Shown here one piece after another: positions 26,021-37,671 of a stretch of DNA of 64,000 nucleotides. Made by a program: the position numbers and the translations under genes. The notes under the pieces are model-generated. The model ran no database searches. It saw only the letters and a program-made list of their open reading frames with translations, and was not told the DNA's origin. The first letter of the stretch is position 1. Each line of letters opens with the position of its first letter. The stretch lies in NCBI GenBank assembly GCA_961205875.1, contig OY540817.1:14357001-14421000 (forward strand), written 5' to 3'. This DNA comes from Sialis fuliginosa. Taxonomy: Eukaryota > Arthropoda > Insecta > Megaloptera > Sialidae.

Positions 26021-26186
26021 GGACGATCCACACTAACGTGCCGGTTCCGGTCCGGTTTCACTGTAATATTCAGTATAGTAAATACTGTATTGAAGTGTGA
26101 CTAGAGCTGTTTATTGTTTTATTGTTTATTTATATTTGATTGGAGCGAGACCGGACCGGGACCGACACGGTAGTGTGGATCGAACC
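26021..26186. mobile_element. MITE family C, copy 2 (foldback)
   Basis: A 166-bp foldback. The left arm begins GGACGATCCACACTA and continues with 'cggttccggtccggt'. The right arm, inverted, begins GGTTCGATCCACACTA and continues with 'cggtcccggtccggt'. TTAG occurs immediately outside each end (26017-26020 and 26187-26190), which could be a 4-bp target duplication. It is homologous to the 10042 copy, including the internal 'cagtatagtaaatactg' hairpin. The superfamily is not settled. Confidence 0.75.
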
Positions 26187-26190
26187 TTAG

Positions 26191-27881
26191 TGATCTTTTT
26201 TTTAAGAAAATAGTGGAAATGTCAGTTATCATGTTGTGATCTAATCACCGATAAGATTATTTGTTGTGTTCATTGTACAATATTTTGAAAATTTACAATA
26301 CATTAATTACGTAAGGATTTTGTTATTTCCCCCCCTCCCTTGTAAGGATTCGTAAGTATAACATACTCCTTATTGTAACTTTATCAAAATTTTGGGCAAA
26401 CTGTGTTACATGTTCTAATATTAAAGCAACAAATTAATTCGATTTTCTCTTAATTCAATTATTTTTGAATTGGATTGCAGTTTCTTAATGTATATTCTTG
26501 TACTCAAGGAAATCAATCTGAATCTATATTTAACACAAATAGAATTATCTGACAATCGATATTTATTTAATATAATATTAGTAAGTAAATAAGTTAATAA
26601 TAAAGATGAAATTATACGTTATTATATATAATTATACGTTATGTAATGTATGTAATTATTAGAAAATAAATATTATTAACGATTTTTTTATTACAAATCT
26701 TATGAAAAACATGTAGAAGTTAAAGAACATTCTCTACTACCAATCATTTTTAATTTTTTGAATAAAGTTTTTTAAATTAATTAAAAAAAATAAAAAGTAA
26801 ATTTCGTATTTCCACGATTTCGCTTGTAAATATTAAATAATAAATTGTTTTTATGTTCGTACAAATCATAAGAAATAACTTTACTATACAATACTATCAT
26901 ATTGATATTTATATATTTCTTTATTAATAACGGCAACATTTTATGTCCATTTTACAAATATTCAGACGTTTCTGTGTAACAAAAAAAAAAGATATATTAA
27001 TCCATGAGTCTGACTTTTATTTAACCCAACTTCACGTATTCACGTCAATCCGTCGACTGTGCATTCCGACACAGTCACACACATTGTTTTCTCTCAAAAA
27101 TGTCGAATATTATTATCGAATTACTGAATACTTATTTTAATGATCTGATAGGAAAAAATGACTGTTTCTAGTGGGTTTTTCATTTACACAGTATCTATTA
27201 AATTTTGTAATCCATCATACACATTATTCCAAAGATAGGTGGGGAAGTATGTTAGATAAAACTAATACATCAGTAATGTTGGCGAGTGGCACAGAAGAAA
27301 GAGGTTTGATATAGAATATAACTCGAGTACTAAACTAATATTTAATAGATCTAACATACATAATAAAAATAGCTAGCTGATTTAGAGATAGTATAAGTTG
27401 GGCATCGATGTAATTTCCCAGTCGGCAATAATAAAATTAATAGTAAGTAATGTAAAGTAGTTTTATACGACAGGGCGGCCAACCTGCAGCGACTAACGGA
27501 AAGCTGTGTAAGACGATTAAAGCTTATCAACAGCGCTGCACGCTGTCGGCTATATTTCCAACTAGTGCTGTTAATGGCAACTTAGTAACTAAACAACTAT
27601 CGTATATAAACGCTTCTACTCAATACAGTAGCGTGTATGGGAACTGGACAATAATACACTAACACACATGCATATAGAGACAATTATATCATCATATATC
27701 TGCAGAGTGTTTGGAAATAATTGGTGATTTAAAGTTTTTTAACAGTTTATTAGTCGTGAAAATGGAAAATGAAAATAATTCAAAAACTATTTTTTTCTAA
27801 TCTATAGTACTGTGAGATGACCTAAATAGCTTTAGATAATTTACTTTTTTGCAATTTGCAATCGGCGATCGAAAAGTTATA
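26191..27881. other. Non-coding stretch with a GC-richer patch
   Basis: No gene is supported. At 27470-27650 the sequence is less AT-rich and includes 'cgtatataaacgc' (a TATA-like box near 27602) about 25-30 bp before 'ctcaatacagtagc'. This could be a core promoter but has nothing downstream to support it. Confidence 0.4.
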
Positions 27882-28382
27882 AGGTACGTACTGGAACCGG
27901 TCTTGGATCATACCCCAGTGTTGGCTTCTTGTTTAATTAAATGTACTAAATTAGAAATGTTTGTTGATATTTGATTACTGCCATTACTGAATCATAATTT
28001 ATAGACGCTTAACAGCTAAATTTTGTAAACAGATTTAATTTGATGACAATCGGCCAATGGGTGTCAAAATCTGCTTTACATTGTTTCGATTACGATTCTT
28101 TATTTTATAACTTTTGTGTTGTAGTTCTTATCATTTTGTAATAAATTAGCAAGTGTTAATCACTGGGTGCCCATTACTTTTTTTTAAATCCATTATTGGA
28201 GAAAAAAAACATACAAAATACTATAATTTAAAAAACAAACTATATTTGTGGACTTTGGTACTTACATAAATTGTTTTAATAAAGAGATACTTGTTTTATT
28301 AGTAACATGAGATTATGAGAGTTACAAAAAGAAGCCCACCAATCTCAAAAAACTTAAAGTGTCAAGACTGGTTCCAGTACCT
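27882..28382 (-). mobile_element. MITE family B, copy 4
   Basis: The left end is AGGTACGTACTGGAACCGG followed by 'tcttgga', and the right end is inverted 'tcaagactggttccagtacct', with TA on both sides. It is 501 bp in the same orientation as the 13650 copy. The interior holds 'tgttgatatttgattactg', 'ggccaatgggtgtcaaaa' and 'actatatttgtggactttgg'. The left end carries a small GTAC duplication. Confidence 0.8.
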
Positions 28383-29063
28383 TAGTCTCTGCGTGTTATT
28401 TATGTAAACAGAAAAATCAAAGTTTACATTATATTTATAGATAATTATTTTAAGATTTATAGTACAACTGTTTCTTGAGTTAAATTTTTTCACATTATAA
28501 ATGGTTGAATTTCAAATCGCAAGAACTGCTGAAATAGAACAAAAACCGAATCGTTCGAGCCGAAGTTTTTAATGTTTTGTATCTTTATTATTTACATAAT
28601 AATTTCTGCTTGTTTTGCGCACACAGCATTTTATTAATTATGTCGTAAAATATATCTAGTTGCCAATTGGTTTTAAATACACGTTTTAATTTCAGATATT
28701 TATTTAGGTATTTACCTAAAAACACAATTGTATGTTAACCCTAATTAACAAATACTTATTATAAAGTGGGTTCTTTTTGTTAAATTATAATACCCCAAAC
28801 AATATCTGAAGAAGAAAAAGTGAGAGTTGCACAATTTGTTCTAAAGCCAATATGATTAAGACCTCTTAACAAGAGTCGAGAAAATCACTGCTTTATAAAG
28901 GAGCAATAAGCTCATTTGTAGAGCAGATGTCTCCACTGACGCGACTACAATTTCAGCAATAAAATTTTTCACTTTGTTCTCTTATTTTTTCTTTGAAGTT
29001 TACCGCTTCAAATGGAAACAAGCACAACGTGCAATTTTTTGTCACTATCAATATGGAGAAATA

Positions 29064-29450
29064 CAGGGTGTGTATTATAAAACATTACGAATTTTTTTTT
29101 ATTTCGAAAATTAAGCTACTCACAGAAAAACTTTTCAAACAAAAGTTACTCAATTTGGAGATAAAAATATTTTTTTTTATTTGTGTGTGTACACTGTACC
29201 AACATACTTAGTGCATTTGTGATTTAAAACAACATTATTTTTGTCTCAAAATTTTTGTATTTTTTACGTGGAGAAATAGGTTTTGATTAAAAAATCAAAG
29301 TAGTGTTAAAAAAACATAAAAACCGCCCTAAAATATAAAATATTATTTTGCCCCATCGTCTTCATCAGAACTGAGTAACTTTTTTTTGAAAAGTTTATCT
29401 GTGAGTAATTTTTAAAAATAAAACTAATTCTTTTTTTTTTATTCATTACC
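29064..29450. mobile_element. Foldback element with mariner-like ends
   Basis: Two arms of about 70 bp, roughly 29084-29160 and 29367-29440, are inverted copies sharing 'ttactcacagataaacttttc' (left 'ctactcacagaaaaactttt') and 'aaaagttactca'. The outer left end is CAGGGTGTGTATTA after TA. The outer right end, inverted, is GGTAATGAATA before TA. It is comparable in shape to the 52068 element. It has no transposase frame. Confidence 0.55.
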
Positions 29451-29550
29451 TATACAAAATCGTAAATATCTGGGATTTTACTTAAACATTATAAACACTA
29501 TTTTGCCCGAATTTACCTTTAAACCCTAGCAGATATGAAGATAAAAATAT

Positions 29551-29983
29551 CAAAAACCCACCCCCTGTCTACCCTACCATTAGGGGTTGAATTTTCGAAA
29601 ATGCTATTTGTCTTGTACATTTTTTTCACCAAGTTGCATTCGAGTGAATACAAACAAATAAAAATTTATCATACAAACTTTTCTACCTCCTTGTAACCTC
29701 TTAGGGGCAAAATTTTGGGAAATACTGAAATACATTTTTCATTATTTTTATTGTAGAGTATACATTTTAAGTTTCAAATAAATCCGACCAAAAAATATGT
29801 TTTCCTATACAAACTTTTATGACCCCTTTTACCCCCGTAGGGGTTGAATTTCGAAAAATCCTTTCTTAATGGGTGCATCATAAAAGAAAAACACCCCTGA
29901 AATTTCACGTTTCTAGGATTAGGGGTTTGGGCTGTACGTTGATGAGTGAGTAATTAAGGACAAACTCTTTTATATGTATAGAT
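29551..29983 (+). mobile_element. Truncated LINE-type 3' tail (probable)
   Basis: Three loose repeats of 'acccc..taggggttgaattttcg' occur at about 29570, 29690 and 29825. The segment then reads 'ctgaaatttcacgtttctag', 'gggctgtacgttgatgagtg' and ends in 'cttttatatgtatagat'. This order is familiar from 3' tails of a very common lepidopteran interspersed repeat, probably a non-LTR (RTE-like) element. Only the tail is here, so it is a dead fragment. The class assignment rests on memory of the family. Confidence 0.5.
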
Positions 29984-31370
29984 TTTTGATAAAGAATCAC
30001 TACGAAGAAAAATGTCTAAAATACTTCTTCATTGACAAAATTTTATAAATACATATAACAAAAAAAGATAAAGCTGTAATTCAGAATAGATTGTATACCA
30101 TTCATCCTTTCTATATCTTAAATAATTTACCCATACGATTTAAATCTTTATGTTCTTATGCTGAATACAAAATCATGTCTTTTTTGTTGACATTCTTTCC
30201 CTGGTACGAATGAAAATTGAATTTTCCTCCTCTTTGGGAAATGATAAATTGAGGAAAATATTATGAATGTAATCAATCTTCCGGATAGTTTTTCTTGTTT
30301 TCGTTTCGCTATGTGAAAATACATACTACTTATTACGCATATTATTCATTTTTTACTTCTCTAGAAATATTTCTGTTGTCATTTCTACGTTCTTTTTATA
30401 TGTATTTAATATTCTCTCTGTGGATTATTATGATAAACATTTTAATGTTAGTTTTGAAATAAATACAATCATAATTAGTTTAAAATTATTGTACTTTGTT
30501 TTAAAAATTACCGACATTTATTTTTATGATATTAAGAAGGCAATTTATCATTCATATTATAACGATTTTTTATTTTTTGGCATATTTGTTCTAGTCGTTA
30601 ATTCAGCAGAAGCCATTTTTATTTATTCTTTATTCGATTTATTAATTAAACAGACATTTACTTTACTCAATTGCATTCAGATCAATCACATATGAGAAAT
30701 ATAATTAGTAGATAAATATAAAAGAAAGTATTTCGACTAGAATTTTTCATGAGAGGAATCTAAAGTCGCATGGGTTTCTCGATAAAAGTATACCTAAATT
30801 TGGTATGCCCTAATTACTCCTCCTGAATCTTATGTTGAAAATAAAGGGTACGCCTGACTAACAGTGAGTTGCCTTATGAAAACCAGATATTATTTATATC
30901 TTAAAAAAATAATTAATTTCTCTATTAAACAAAAATAACAGCTTGGGTACTGACAGGTACTACACAATTATTTATAGGTTTTATACTACTGTAATTTGAA
31001 AATAATTATGTTAAGTAACATCCATAAAATATAAATGGTTTTAATATGTTTGCTAGAAAACAACTGTTAAAAATAATAATAATAATATAATTTTAAGATA
31101 AACAATAATAGTTTTTGTTAATAGGGTCATTTTTGTTGTGTAGGTCTACAGTATGTATTTTCATATACTTACCAAAATTTATATTTACAGTTTAATGGTT
31201 CATTAAATGGGTCGTAATTTTTAATGACTACATGAGTGCTTTGTTCACAATGTTTGTCCATGTATATTAGGCTGAGTTACTTGATTAGGTATTATATTTC
31301 GGTTTAGAAAACACTGACATGGTACGAAAATAGTTTAGTGTATAAAGGATACACTTTCAAAGGAGTAATA
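29984..31370. other. AT-rich non-coding stretch
   Basis: No gene is supported. A 91-codon frame near 30420 is rich in I, F, Y and N, as expected by chance at this composition. Confidence 0.5.
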
Positions 31371-31373
31371 TTA

Positions 31374-31688
31374 TGCCGTGTTTAGACCAAAGCAGTGGCG
31401 TAGTAATGGGGCGGGGGGTCGGGGACGGAACCCCCCCTGAAATATTATGTGTTTTAAAAAAACGTATGTTCTGAGAAAAAATCAGTTCCAAATACCTTCA
31501 AAAAAATTAACTCATATGTATTCACCCCCCCCCCCTGAAATTTTTTCTTACTACGCTACTGGATCAAAGAAAACAAAACAGCAACACGGTGTTTGAAAAC
31601 ACTTCGTATTTAAAATGTATAGAGTTTATTGCACTTTTGTCAAAAATACACGATGTTACTGTTTTGTTTTTTCGGTCTAAACACGGCA
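31374..31688. mobile_element. Foldback MITE interrupted by a second MITE
   Basis: The ends are perfect 15-bp inverted repeats (TGCCGTGTTTAGACC), and TTA lies outside both ends, fitting a 3-bp target duplication of the PIF/Harbinger type. A hAT-type MITE at 31393-31561 sits inside the left arm. Leaving that insert and one copy of its duplication aside, the left arm reads on as 'aaaacaaaacagcaacacgg' and pairs with the right arm 'cgatgttactgttttgtttt'. The original element was therefore a roughly 138-bp palindrome. Confidence 0.8.
31393..31561. mobile_element. hAT-type MITE nested in another MITE
   Basis: The ends are CAGTGGCGTAGTAATGG and, inverted, CAGTAGCGTAGTAAG. The flanking octamers GACCAAAG (31385-31392) and GATCAAAG (31562-31569) match at 7 of 8 positions, the duplication length of hAT insertions. 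The interior has G-rich and C-rich blocks (gcggggggtcgggg, ccccccctgaaa) that also pair. It is 169 bp and non-coding. It is younger than the element it interrupts. Confidence 0.85.
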
Positions 31689-31691
31689 TTA

Positions 31692-34220
31692 GACAATACA
31701 GCATGAAGTTTTGTGTATATAAAAAATGTTAATTAATTATTTTTATTTAATTATTTTTTATATCTGCTTTCAAATGATTTATTTTTAAAAATCAAAAATT
31801 AATTTCAGTTCTGCAGTTACAGGATTTTAGAGCAAATAAAAATCGCATTTTTTGTAAACTTTATCCACAATTAAAAAAGTCTTTATAAGATTCGATTTAC
31901 TATTTTTTTAACGAACTAAGCAAAATTTTCCATTTTCATTTAGCATTAAAAACTCGGTAACTATGGTAGAAATATGCAAAGAAGAAAAACATTTGAAAGA
32001 TTGAAAAATCTTCCATTCCATTCCTTTTACCCAAATTGAAAATTCATTCAGTTGCTTTACATTTATAAAGTTATGAGGAAAAAATGCATAATTTCTTACT
32101 GACATTTGAAAATGTAGTGATTCAGATTCAAAATGCATTTTAAAATTTTATTTAATCTTGAAGAAAAACTTTGTTTTTGCTCAATTACACTAATTCTGTA
32201 GAAATACGAGTAAGTCACACAAAAAATAGCATTTTGAAGCTGAAACAACGCTATTGTGCATTATTTAAAATTTAAAAATACGAAAAATAAAACTTATTTT
32301 TTAATTTCATTCAGTCTATTTTTGAATAAACACTTATTATCAATATTTCTGGAAATTCCATCGTCATAGTCTACCCCCCCCCCCCCCTCCCTCCGAAACT
32401 TTTTTTTACGTAAGAAACGTATGATAATACGTATACAACATTTTAATGTTCTATATCTTTAACAGTTTTGTATATTTTCAGAGCCCAACAAAGTAGAAAT
32501 TCCCCTTAAATGAGATAAAAATATTCAATATTTATTTTTACAGTTATTTGTCGTCCCTAATACAATATAAATTTGAGGTTTAACAAGTACTTTATTTAAG
32601 GAGAATATTTGATATAGAAGTAGATTACAATATGTACATAAAACGTAATAATAAATAATAAAGAGAAAACAGACATATACATACATGCTGAAAATAGAAG
32701 ATCGTGGTGAGAAATTAAATAACAAAACCCCATAATCTGGATTATAATTCTACAGATTAAAATCTTGAAATCGCGTATAAGAGAGCAAACTAAACATCGG
32801 CTATAAAGGTTTCTATATCCTGCCGTTTGGGCTATACAATAAACAACATTATTTTTAATGTATTTATGTATTCACGCTCATGTTCGCCCCACAGCGATAT
32901 GGAGGATGAGGGAGGAATGAGAAATTATTATGTACAGCCGGCACGTCCTCAGTTAAATGAGAACAAATGCTTTTTGAATTCCCTGAGGCAATGCGAATGC
33001 TTGCTTTTGCAAAAGTGTTAAAATAAAAATTTCTTTGTTGATTGTCTCGTACATTTATTTATTTTTTGTTGGGTTGACTATAGACCTGAAACTCAATCCA
33101 AAACCCCCACTCAGACACCTATTTAATTTTATTTAAACAAGCGATCTCGTCAAATTTAAATAAGTATCTTGGTGTACAGCCCTAAACAGATTTTATATTA
33201 AAACTATTATTTTATGATACAAATAATCAATTATTTTTGACAAAAATTATATAAAACTGTAAGGAAAAGCCGTGGGTTCGACCCTTGAGGTCCACACAAC
33301 GAAGTGTATGACTATTATAATGTTGATTATTTATTGTTTTCATAAGTTTATTGAATTTTATTAAATTATATGGCAGCAGAGTAATTTTAGTAGAAATTTT
33401 TGTAGTAAAAAATAATAAACAATTTTTTCGTGTACATAATAAGAATTTTTCTCCGATTAATATACTGGTTTTTTCAACACAGATAGTTTGAACTAAACGT
33501 GAAAAATTCAGGTTCAGATCTCTGGTTTTGAATAAATATTAAGTTCCACAATTTAAGTAGAAAATGTTGATTAAAATATCCACTGTAAAAAATCAAGCTT
33601 TGAATTAAAAAATAAAATCAAACAAATTGACTCGATCACAGCTTGTTAAAAATACGCAATCGATATCTTGTGTTATATCGGAATTGCATGGAGCTGTCAA
33701 TTTTTGAGAGCTCTGATCAATAAAGTCCTTTTACATTTAATTGGATTTAAAAAAATTTAATTATCTTCATTACCATGTACGTCGGAAGTAAGTATACACA
33801 TAATTTAATTTTTAAAATCCGTTTTTTTTATTCACTGTGAAATTGAAATTCATAGTTGTCAGCAATTTGTTCTTTGTGATAAAAATATGCTTGAATTTGT
33901 AAACGCTTAATTAATTCTAAATTTTAGAATTTACCTACTTTAGTTTATTTTTCTGTCTAGGGTTTGATTTCAATGATCGTAATTTATTTCAGGTTTTTTT
34001 ATTTATATGCATTTGTATTATAATTTTATTAATATTTATTTTAATTTAAAAGGTGATGCCTTTGGAACCGAATGGTTCCTTTTGATAGCCATTGTATGTA
34101 TAATTTTTAGGTCTTTAAAGGAAAAAACTGGTAAAAAAATAATCAATTTTTTCTTTAAATATATGTACAGGAAGCTTTATTGAAGACAATGATTATTACA
34201 TGAAAAAAAAACTTAAAAAA
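31692..34220. other. Non-coding stretch
   Basis: No gene is supported. A run of C's at 32375-32390 followed by 'tccctcc' is the most striking low-complexity feature. A T-loop-like 'gtgggttcgaccc' near 33273 was examined as a tRNA arm and rejected. Confidence 0.5.
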
Positions 34221-34227
34221 ATCACGC

Positions 34228-34241
34228 CCGTAATATTACGG
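34228..34241. repeat. 14-bp perfect palindrome CCGTAATATTACGG (copy 1)
   Basis: An exact 14-bp palindrome in AT-rich DNA. The same 14 bases recur at 57451-57464. The surrounding bases differ (atcacgc / atgtgg here). It may be a transcription-factor site or part of an unrecognised repeat. Confidence 0.6.
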
Positions 34242-34389
34242 ATGTGGTATTTTCACTATCGTTGGTCAACGTATATAATATTACATAACTGGACGTTAAG
34301 TGGTTAATCGGCGAATGTGGCATCAAAATCGGGTCAATAGTTTTCAAGCAAAAAAAATACTTAAGTACAAATACAAGTATATTGTCAAA

Positions 34390-34601
34390 AAATAACTTAT
34401 CCGATTTACGTGTTTTTTTTTTAATTCATAAAATCTTTGCTCAGGTTTTTGTATATATTTTGTTACGTTAGGTAACATAAGGAATACGAAGTCACGATAA
34501 TAGAAAATCAATACGCTGCCTATTCGTTAAATATTAAATATTGATATATTTTTATATATTTTTTTTATATATAAGCGAGTGAAGCCGCGGACACAGCTAG
34601 T
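34390..34601 (+). repeat. Repeat family A, copy 3 (internally deleted)
   Basis: This copy keeps 'tccgatttacgtgttttttt', 'tattttgttacgttaggtaac', 'gtcacgataatag' and 'caatacgctgcctattcg', then runs to 'aagcgagtgaagccgcggac' and 'acagctag' followed by T. It supports CTAG as the family's 3' boundary. It lacks the leading 'ctctctgtctg' block of the other two copies. Confidence 0.6.
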
Positions 34602-37600
34602 GAGTAATACGACCAGAAATTACGAAAAATATTTATTTTGATTTCAAACGGGAAGATTTTGAAATCGGAGATCCAAAATTTTAATGTCTTCAGAAATAAC
34701 CACGTAGCTTTTTTCTATTTCTATTTTGTATATGGCGAAGAATAAATCAATATAGAATATAAGATATATCTACTTATTTTATTATGTAATTTTTATACTT
34801 CACAATCACAACATATAAAAACTATTTACGTCTTCTTCGTGACTGTATGACAATAAAATAAAAACTTTGATGTGTAAAGTGCGCGCGCTTTATTATCGAT
34901 CACTAAAATTCAAGTTTTGTTTGAAAGAACATTAAGATTATCCGCGGAATCTTTCAAACTTTGACATTAGATCCTTCTCGGGTGTTTACTGACTAGATAG
35001 TTCAATAAGACTTTGTGCCGCTTCGCTATAGAAGAGTGGTGGTATTACAGTGGCTCTAATACTATTATGCCAGTGGTGTACGAGGGTATTGAATTAATAA
35101 TAATAAAAACAATACTTATTATTTTATTTTTCATATCTTATTGTTTGACAAGGAAAGATATAGGACTCATAATACGCTACCTAAGCATCGTTACCATTGT
35201 TTTAATCAAAAATTGCTTCAGGGTCATTCCATAAATAAAAAATCACTTTTCAGGTTAACCTCGAAGATTTTCATGAATTTACAATATGTTATAAAGGCCT
35301 TTGTAAGGATATGTTCCAGCATAATTTTAATTATTTATAATAATTTATAAAAAAGTTATAACGTATTGAATTTTTTAGCTAATATTGTATTTTACGTAAA
35401 ATTATCAAAAGAGCTTTAATACAAGATTATATAAAAAAAACTTTTTGAGACAAAATATTAATTTGTCTATATTTTCTATAAAAAATGAAATTTTTAACAA
35501 ATATTCATGCTTCGATTTAAATTAAAAATATATGTTACACCTTATTTTATTCTGAAGATAATGTCGTGTGGCTAGTTAGTTTACTCTTAATACTTTTTAA
35601 CATATAAATTGTTAAGTGCAGTGCTGAGCGACGTGCCCGTATAGGAATATCAGGCTAGCGCTTGGATATAATTTCTGATTTTTTAATTTTTTTCAGATTA
35701 AACCGACAAAAGTCCCTGGTTCAAAAGACGTATGGAGGGGTTAATGGGTTGGGGGTAGTGCTTGGTGTGAGAGGGGGAGGAGTCAGATAAAAAAAAATAA
35801 TACTAACTGAAAATATAAACTAGGGAAACCATGAGTGAAATTGTGACTTAATTTTTAGAAAAGTGGATTTACAAGATTTTAAAAAGAAGGGAGAAGTTTA
35901 TTGACACCTGCGAACTAAAAAAATTTATTAAAATGGGAATGCATGCTTTTATTCAAAAACAACGATTTTTCATCTCATAAATTTGACGGTCATTTTTGAA
36001 ATAAAATATGTTATTCAATGATTCTAGTTCACAAAATAGTCACTAGTGTCGTCAGTGTCTCCTAAATAATTCAGAACTGTCCGAGGATAAAAAACACTGT
36101 TTTGTGAAAACCATCATTGTGAAATTCTTTTCTCATCAGTTATTTACAAATTCCGTAAGCTTTTTTGGCTGACCTTTCTTTATTTTTGGGAATTCATTTC
36201 TTTATACGTTGTTGTGGATTTAAAAAAAATATATTTATAAGATATGAGAACTATTTTTTTTTACTTTTACAAATAAAACCGTCGACGAGTCGAGCTAGTC
36301 TATAATATTTTCTTATACTCCCAGGTATTTCTATGGGTATATATTTTTAATATAGGTTTTTTTAATATATTACTCATATTGAAAATTCGAAGAATTTGAC
36401 ATACCGATTTATTTTTTAGAAATAGATATCAACAATTCAAAAGATTTTTCCACTTTTCATGAAAATGCAAAAACACGTTTATTAAAATTGAACGACATAT
36501 TTCACAGCAAACCATATATATCTGCAATTCATCGAGTGAGACAAACATATCACATAACCACTTTCCATCTTGTTCGCACATATACCTCGTTGATACACTA
36601 CTTGCTGCATTCTTCACAGGTATTCAGAGGCGGCCATTTTAATTACAGATGCTTGTACAAAACGGTAATGATCTGTACGGTATTTATTGTAATTCGTGAG
36701 CTACAAACAGCGGTTTAGATACGGAAAATGTTCTTCATACGTGGATTTTTACTTTTTCTTAATGTAGGTACTACCAAGATCTTTTGAAAATTGTTATTAT
36801 CAATGATGTCCGGTATCATAAAGGAGCGAGCAAAATTTTGCAAGCACTCTCAAATGGGGTATCAAACTTATATGACAGTTTTATTTGAGTTTTTGACAGA
36901 TAGTTTCATGCATAGGAAGTAAAAATAAAGGTATATAAAGTATATTTAACCTTAAGTATGAACGGTAAAAACCAACAGGTAGAAAAGTAAAAGCTTTGAA
37001 GAGAAACAATAATTTCATGGATTAAGAGTATATATGCATATAATATTTTTATATTAAGAAAATAATGTTTTCGTTATACATATACGAGTATCAAACAAGG
37101 ATTTATTGACCAAAGTCAACTTTTCTACCCGTGTATGACAAATAAACAAATAATGGCAATTATGGTAAACAGAAAACCAAAAATCTTATGTGAATGTAAC
37201 ACTAACGACTAATACAAAAAAATTAGCTTTCGATTTAAAAGAAATAAAACACCGCAGTAAATTCTTATGGCATATATGTATTCATCTCGTACAATATCTC
37301 AATCTCAAGACTCGACATCAATCCTGACCCAGTTTTTACAGAGCTACGGGAATACTCCTGTGTGCACATTTCATAATCAATGGTTACATTAACCCATATA
37401 TACACTCTGGAATTTCAAATAAACTCAAAAAGAAATACATACGTTTGTATTACACACGTACTGCCATATATGAGGTTTTCATGGAAAATTTAAAATAAAT
37501 ATTTATATAGAATTATTGAGTTGAGTATTTCGTTCGAAGAATCCTCATCACCGATTTACACAAAATTTATATTTTGATTGATTCATATGTATTTAAAGAT

Positions 37601-37670
37601 ATTTTTTATTTGTTCATTAGAAAAAATATAAGACATTACACAAGTGAATTCAGAATTGTATTCAGAAATA
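34602..37670. other. Non-coding stretch
   Basis: No gene is supported. Several open frames of 60-76 codons (near 35013, 35141, 36429 and 36488) show no motif and overlap on opposite strands, as expected by chance. A run of G-rich sequence lies at 35735-35790. Confidence 0.5.
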
Positions 37671-37671
37671 A

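Noticed and set aside
27600-27640. TATA box plus initiator-like pair
   Set aside because: No downstream gene or open frame; such pairs arise easily in AT-rich DNA.
33265-33295. T-arm-like GTGGGTTCGACCC, considered as a tRNA
   Set aside because: The stem is too short and no acceptor, D or anticodon arm can be placed around it.
34228-34241. TAATATTAC as a circular-DNA-virus origin
   Set aside because: No Rep-like or capsid-like coding sequence nearby and the surrounding palindrome is only 14 bp; kept only as a repeated palindrome.
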